From a virus, in IMG/VR virus record IMGVR_UViG_3300031963_001136, positions 1 to 20,447 of that record: a DNA stretch of 20,447 nt; one strand, written 5' to 3'. A program made the translations under genes and the position numbers. The first letter of the stretch is position 1, and every line of letters begins with the position of its first letter. Shown piece after piece: positions 17,304-20,447 of this stretch. Under the pieces are notes generated by a model that did no database searches, was not told the DNA's origin, and saw nothing but the letters and a program-made list of their open reading frames with translations.

Positions 17304-17505
17304 CCAGACATCCGGTGCCGTAGCCGGTGGCGAAAATGCCGGGAAGCAGGATAATGCATCCGATGATGCCCTTGCCGGTGCCCTTGCGCATCGTTCCGTC
17401 CAACGTGTCCCGGCTCGCGTCCGCGCCAAGCAGGAACACGACGGGAAGCCAGAAGAGAAACCAGAAGGTAAGCCAGATTTTCACGCCGCAAGTCTGCCCT
17501 GACAT
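17254..17505 (-). CDS. Small two-helix membrane protein, holin-like candidate
   Basis: An 83-aa protein on the opposite strand, the only convincing minus-strand gene. Residues 8-27 (VKIWLTFWFLFWLPVVFLLG) and 46-68 (IIGCIILLPGIFATGYG core) are strong membrane segments. They are joined by a basic loop (R32, R40, K41, K45), and the tail is basic too (RFRR). Third codon positions are mostly C or G, as in the + strand genes, which supports real coding. Its 3' end overlaps the last 50 nt of the giant gene tail to tail. No good Shine-Dalgarno sequence precedes the ATG; a GTG at codon 8 is an alternative start. Holins have this size and shape, but the reversed orientation would be unusual. A superinfection-exclusion or other membrane protein is also possible. 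Confidence 0.55.
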   Translation of the reverse strand: MSGQTCGVKIWLTFWFLFWLPVVFLLGADASRDTLDGTMRKGTGKGIIGCIILLPGIFATGYGTGCLVTGRFRRSPASRAIGG

Positions 17506-17556
17506 TCCGAAGCTGTCCAGTGTAGAAAAGCCTGCGGTTCGGTGAATAGGAAACGG

Positions 17557-17589
17557 GCACGGTTTCTCCCGGTGAAGGAAAAACCGTGC
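17557..17589. promoter_or_regulatory. 9-bp inverted repeat
   Basis: GCACGGTTT (17557-17565) is a perfect inverted repeat of AAACCGTGC (17581-17589), with 15 nt between. It lies 52 nt upstream of the minus-strand membrane gene. It could be an operator or an mRNA hairpin in that gene's leader; no T-run follows on either strand. Confidence 0.55.
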
Positions 17590-17809
17590 GCTGCGTGTAC
17601 GGAGCCATGAGGTTTCCGAGCACTTGCGCTGAGACAGCCCACGGTTGACCAGAATAACAGGCTGTTGTCTCAACGGGTTCCGCCGCCTCTCGGGCAGCAG
17701 TCAATTTTACGGCTCCTTAAATCGCAGTCAGGGAGCCACCGTTGCAATCAGTCTTTGCCAAGTGACCTCCTTTTCAGGTGAGAGTGTTGGCGCTAGAACG
17801 ACCCCAAAC

Positions 17810-17843
17810 AAAAAGCCGACCTCTGGCAGATGATCGGCTTTTT
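17810..17843. terminator. Bidirectional intrinsic terminator
   Basis: AAAAAGCCGA (17810-17819) pairs with TCGGCTTTTT (17834-17843) across a 14-nt loop. The A-run and T-run give a U-tract in both directions, and the minus-strand reading continues as TTTTTGTTT. It can stop read-through from the giant gene on + and any transcript entering from the right on -. Confidence 0.8.
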
Positions 17844-17956
17844 GCGCTGCCCCCTTTGGGTTCGTGCGCTTTATGGGCGGACGCTCCTGCCAGAGAGCAA
17901 CCTATCGTTGTAGGGTTCTATCGGGTGAATCTCCTTTCGGAAAGTCAATCGCGATT

Positions 17957-18010
17957 TCACGCACTTTTTCCGGGGTTTGCCCCAAAAGTCACGCAGTTTT
18001 TCCGGGGTTT
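17957..18010 (+). repeat. Two 22-nt direct repeats, 32-nt period
   Basis: Copies at 17957-17978 and 17989-18010 differ at one base only. Each begins TCACGCA, has a T-run and ends CCGGGGTTT. The spacing is three helical turns, which would place two bound proteins on the same DNA face. Confidence 0.85.
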
Positions 18011-18025
18011 ACTTGGGCTTGGCCG

Positions 18026-18080
18026 GTTCGCTTACCGTTCGCTTACCGTTCGCTAAGCGTTGGCTAAGCGTTCGCTTAGA
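18026..18080 (+). repeat. Five tandem 11-bp iterons with a 16-bp palindrome
   Basis: Units at 18026, 18037, 18048, 18059 and 18070 read GTTCGCTTACC twice, then GTTCGCTAAGC, GTTGGCTAAGC and GTTCGCTTAGA. The last two create the perfect palindrome CTAAGCGTTCGCTTAG (18064-18079). The array ends 53 nt before the next start codon. It is probably a protein-binding array (operator, or replication or packaging site). Confidence 0.85.
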
Positions 18081-18133
18081 GAAAGCCGTAGCCGGGACTT
18101 GACACGCCCGCGCCCGTTTCCCCGAAGTTGCGC

Positions 18134-18415
18134 ATGACCAACGCGGCTTTTCTCTCCTCCGTTCAAACCAGTGGCACCGGCACGAATTTCGTTACGCTTC
18201 CGTCCTCCATCTGCAACGCCGTTCATGTCCTGAATGGGACCGGCACAACTCTTGCGTTCAAGCGCGGAAGCGATTCGGCTACCTTTGAGATTCCGACCGG
18301 CTCAGGCTATTCGTTCTACGGCATCACAAACGCGAACCAGATTTCCTTCAAGCGTGCCGATGACTCGAACACGCAAGTCACCCTCAAGAGCATCGAAGCC
18401 GAATACGAATCATGA
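18134..18415 (+). CDS. Small beta-rich protein preceding the spike esterase
   Basis: A 93-aa protein, unrecognised as a named family. It is Thr/Ser/Asn-rich and likely all-beta: FVTLPSSICNAVHVLNGTGTTLAFKRG, then ATFEIPTGSGYSFYGI and ISFKRADD. The sequence alternates polar and hydrophobic residues as in phage baseplate or tail-attachment proteins. I chose ATG 18134; a TTG at 18128 in frame would add two residues. No Shine-Dalgarno sequence is present. A TTGACA occurs at 18099 but lacks a matching -10 box. The gene ends in an ATGA overlap with the SGNH gene, so the two are probably coupled and act together, perhaps as spike adaptor and spike. Confidence 0.7.
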   Translation: MTNAAFLSSVQTSGTGTNFVTLPSSICNAVHVLNGTGTTLAFKRGSDSATFEIPTGSGYSFYGITNANQISFKRADDSNTQVTLKSIEAEYES

Positions 18416-19803
18416 TTCACTCCGCCAAATTCGGCGGGATTAACCGCCCGCGCAGGCGTCCGCGATTTGTGACAAGCGGCAGTTCAACTTTGCCTGAAAC
18501 GCTTGAATACATTACGCGATTGGTTGCGGCGGGCGACAGCCTGACGAGCGAACAGACCACGGCGCTGAATACGTGCATCGACACCTTGAAAACAGGGGGC
18601 GTGTGGGATTTGCTGGACGAGGTTTATTGCTTTGGCGGAAGCACGCTGGCGGGCCAAAAAGTAAAGCTCAAATACGCCTCGGGCAACGCAGACACGTTGA
18701 CGACGTTTAACATGACCAATGCTGACGCCTCCATGACGGGCGGCTTTGGTCCGGGCGCTACCAATGCCAACAAGTATGCGACAACGGGCTACATCCCGGC
18801 CAGCTATTCCCGCACTTACACGGATTTTAGCTATGGGGTTTCGATGCTTGGACAACCCAGCGCGGGCGGTGGTAATGGTAATTTTATCAATGACACGCCG
18901 GTTTCGACGATCTTTAAGCTGACTCTGAACCCCAATTATGGCGGGCTGTGGCCGACGATTGCCAACACTTGCGTTCCCGGTCAGATCAATGGATTTCACA
19001 GTTACTCACTGACCAGCAGTGGGCAGCGGCGCGGGATCGACGATGCAATTGTAGATTTGTCAACGCACGCTCAAACGCCTACGTTTCCAACGCAAATCAG
19101 CCTTTGGCGCAGCGCGTTCAATAGCAGCACCGATTTTGCCACCGGCAAGATGGGCTTTGCCTTTGTGGGCGCAGGTTTGACCGATGCGCAGCAGCGAACA
19201 CTCGGCGGCGCGGTTCGCGCTTTGGAATACGCTTGGGGGCGGCGCTCCGCTCCGAATGGTCGCATTGTGTTTATGGGTGACTCAATCACTCAAGGGTCAA
19301 ATGCTTCTCCTGTCTATACAGCGCGCTTTGGGTCGCTGGTTGCGGCCTCGGCTTCTTTGCTAGAAATCAATCTCGGCGTTCAAGGGGGGAAATTGATGGG
19401 CACAGCGGGTAGCTCACTCAAGAATCGCTACGGTGACGCCTTGTTGGCGACGCCGCAAAAGGTGGTCATCATGATCGGGACGAACGACGCGGCCTCTGTT
19501 TATTCGAGTCAGTTCCGCACGGATTATGACACCGTTCTGAGCGGGCTCATCAGTGGCGGCATGAGCGCGGCTGACATCGTGGTTTGCTCGTTGCCGTTTT
19601 GCACCAATACCGGAGCGCGGCCACAAGCCAATCAACAGCTTTATGCAGATGCGGCGTCTGCTGCTGCGGCGGCGGTTGGGGCTGTGTATGTGGATATTTT
19701 TGCACTGACGCTCGCAACCCCCAGCTACATTTCAGCCGACACCATTCACCCGACGACAGCCGGTCACGCTGCTATTGCAACTGCCATTTCTGCTGCGCTA
19801 TGA
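18412..19803 (+). CDS. SGNH/GDSL-family esterase, probable tail spike or fibre deacetylase
   Basis: This 463-aa protein has two parts. Residues 1-280 are beta-rich with many Thr, Gly and Asn. They contain ATTGYIPASYSRTYTDFSYG and a GFAFVGAGLTDAQQRTLGGAVRALEYAWGR end, which looks like the tail of a lectin/laminin-G-like phage domain. Residues 284-463 are an SGNH hydrolase: GDSITQG with nucleophile S291, NLGVQGG with G322, GTND with N358, and DTIHP with D443 and H446. All four conserved blocks are present, so activity is likely; the substrate is probably an acetyl or acyl ester on surface polysaccharide. No signal peptide is present, which fits a virion protein. ATGA overlaps join it to both neighbours. 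It could instead be a lysis-related esterase. Confidence 0.82.
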   Translation: MIHSAKFGGINRPRRRPRFVTSGSSTLPETLEYITRLVAAGDSLTSEQTTALNTCIDTLKTGGVWDLLDEVYCFGGSTLAGQKVKLKYASGNADTLTTFNMTNADASMTGGFGPGATNANKYATTGYIPASYSRTYTDFSYGVSMLGQPSAGGGNGNFINDTPVSTIFKLTLNPNYGGLWPTIANTCVPGQINGFHSYSLTSSGQRRGIDDAIVDLSTHAQTPTFPTQISLWRSAFNSSTDFATGKMGFAFVGAGLTDAQQRTLGGAVRALEYAWGRRSAPNGRIVFMGDSITQGSNASPVYTARFGSLVAASASLLEINLGVQGGKLMGTAGSSLKNRYGDALLATPQKVVIMIGTNDAASVYSSQFRTDYDTVLSGLISGGMSAADIVVCSLPFCTNTGARPQANQQLYADAASAAAAAVGAVYVDIFALTLATPSYISADTIHPTTAGHAAIATAISAAL

Positions 19804-20285
19804 GCAATCCGCTGACTGAACACACCGATGCACAAGCGCCCGTGCAATTTGGCACAGTGTGGCGCGTGATGGCGGTGTTATCCTTCCTGATGCTGTCCTC
19901 GATGTGCGGGGGCGTGTTCCTGTGGGGGCTGTGGGTCACTGGCTCCATCTCGACGCACAGCAATCAAATCAGCGTGCTTTTTGAGCGCACTTCGGGCGGC
20001 AAGGGCATCACGCAGAGCGTGAACGTGGGCAGCGCAGAGGCTGATACCGAGATGGTGGACAGTGCCAAAACGTGGCTGACTACCAAAGACGTAGCGGAGC
20101 GCGAGGGCTGTGACGAGCGAACCGTTTTGAACTACATCGCACGCGGTCAAATCGTGCCAATGCCCGAGAAGGACGGCAAGAGCTGGCGCATTTCCGCAGG
20201 GTTCCGAATCATTCCGAATCCCGCCGAATCTGGCGGAAAGGTCGCGGTCAAGATCGAACCTGAATGCGAGGAGGCCACGCCATGA
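19800..20285 (+). CDS. Membrane protein with C-terminal excisionase/MerR-type helix-turn-helix
   Basis: A 161-aa protein whose start is fixed by the ATGA overlap with the esterase stop; a longer in-frame extension upstream lies within the esterase gene and is Cys-rich noise. Residues 22-49 form one membrane segment (VMAVLSFLMLSSMCGGVFLWGLW core). After a polar linker, residues 91-136 read TWLTTKDVAEREGCDERTVL and NYIARGQIVP, then SWRISAGFRI. This is the excisionase/MerR-like DNA-binding pattern: a TTKDVAE helix, a recognition helix, and a wing ending in R-I. Membrane-tethered DNA binding is unusual in a phage late region. It may be a regulator sensing the membrane, or a lysis-region membrane protein with a co-opted domain. 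ATGA also joins it to the next gene. Confidence 0.75.
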   Translation: MSNPLTEHTDAQAPVQFGTVWRVMAVLSFLMLSSMCGGVFLWGLWVTGSISTHSNQISVLFERTSGGKGITQSVNVGSAEADTEMVDSAKTWLTTKDVAEREGCDERTVLNYIARGQIVPMPEKDGKSWRISAGFRIIPNPAESGGKVAVKIEPECEEATP

Positions 20286-20447
20286 GCCGTCGCGTCGTCT
20301 ATTTCATTTTGAACGGCATCCACACGAACCCGGCACAAACGGACGGCTGGGTGGATGAGGCCGCGACGCTGCTGAACCGGCAGACGCCCGATTACGTGAA
20401 GCCGGAAAAGTTTGAGTATTACACGACGGCGCTGACTCGCAGGCTGT
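20282..20447 (+). CDS. Probable alpha/beta hydrolase (N-terminal part, cut by window end)
   Basis: The 55 visible residues start MSRRVVYFILNGIHTNPAQT and go on GWVDEAATLLNRQ, then EKFEYYTTALTRRL. A VVYFILNG strand followed by a GI.T loop and a W..EA helix resembles the first strand and oxyanion region of lipase-like alpha/beta hydrolases. I recall phage proteins with this 'NGI.T......W' and 'EKFEYY...L.RR' pattern. The nucleophile motif would lie beyond the window. It begins in an ATGA overlap with the membrane HTH gene, so it belongs to the same coupled cassette. The substrate is unknown; a membrane lipid or ester is a guess. Confidence 0.5.
   Translation, partial: MSRRVVYFILNGIHTNPAQTDGWVDEAATLLNRQTPDYVKPEKFEYYTTALTRRL

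Larger units (their letters stand above)
17506..18133. other. Long non-coding switch region between the ejection and spike cassettes
   Basis: These 628 nt contain no convincing protein gene. They hold a hairpin, two minus-strand Shine-Dalgarno-like sites, a bidirectional terminator, two 22-nt direct repeats, five 11-bp iterons and a palindrome, listed separately. Such density in a phage otherwise packed end to end suggests regulation, replication or an insertion scar. Confidence 0.7.

Noticed and set aside
17006-17704. 232-aa minus-strand frame as a complete gene
   Set aside because: Its last 300 nt lie antisense to the giant gene's conserved C-terminus and its second half reads as noise; only its start region is kept, as a low-confidence finding.
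17778-18056. 92-aa + strand frame in the non-coding region
   Set aside because: Runs through the terminator and direct repeats; no protein-like pattern and no start signal.
18099-18127. TTGACA as a sigma70 promoter
   Set aside because: A perfect -35 but no -10-like hexamer at 16-18 nt spacing.
17304-18133. CRISPR array, tRNA gene or diversity-generating template repeat
   Set aside because: The repeats have no spacer structure, no cloverleaf was found, and there is no reverse transcriptase or variable-repeat pair in the window.
19584-19799. N-terminal extension of the HTH membrane protein
   Set aside because: Cys/Ser/His-rich out-of-frame reading of the esterase's catalytic end; the ATGA start at 19800 is better.

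Overview
The window looks like the late (virion) region of a tailed, podovirus-type bacteriophage or prophage with GC-rich DNA. Almost every gene is on the + strand, packed tightly in the order used by short-tailed phages with T7-like or Bordetella BPP-1-like structural modules. Many genes lack a Shine-Dalgarno sequence and seven junctions are 4-nt ATGA overlaps. That fits a host that relies little on Shine-Dalgarno initiation (Verrucomicrobiota or Bacteroidota would fit), but this host guess is weak. No integrase, terminase or replication gene is inside the window.

Layout: (1) 1-3450, head module. It holds the 3' end of an upstream gene (portal by position only), a Bbp19-like connector-associated protein, an unknown acidic protein, a Gln-rich scaffolding protein, a strongly structured 192-nt leader, the major capsid protein, a terminator, and a small head-surface-type protein followed by a second terminator. 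(2) 3556-7037, tail tube/nozzle module. It holds a tail tubular A-type protein with an inserted beta domain and an 893-aa tail tubular B-type protein with two carbohydrate-binding-like segments. (3) 7041-17303, ejection proteins: a small gp14-like protein, a 501-aa gp15-like protein, and a 2759-aa giant that fills 40% of the window. (4) 17254-18133, a mostly non-coding switch region. It has one small minus-strand two-helix membrane gene, a bidirectional terminator, 22-nt direct repeats, five 11-bp iterons and a 16-bp palindrome. (5) 18134-20447, a second + strand cassette: a small protein, an SGNH/GDSL esterase that is probably a tail spike or fibre, a membrane protein with an excisionase-like helix-turn-helix, and the start of a probable alpha/beta hydrolase.

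The most interesting object is the giant protein. It reads like a 'polyvalent' phage protein: a chain of domains carried in the virion and probably ejected with the DNA. Its centre (about 12,006-14,018) is visibly more AT-rich than its flanks. Three F-S-[L/I]-[R/S] linker motifs divide this part into two exchangeable-looking modules. The second module shows a helix-hairpin-helix DNA glycosylase-like signature: an SP..W helix, G...K, then VDTH 21 residues later. I infer a DNA-repair or DNA-attack enzyme delivered with the genome. This rests on motif reading only and needs a profile search and structure prediction.

Together the genes build a capsid (scaffold, capsid, decoration), a short tail (A and B proteins, spike esterase) and an ejection apparatus (gp14-, gp15- and giant gp16-like proteins). 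The last cassette probably deals with the cell surface and possibly lysis.
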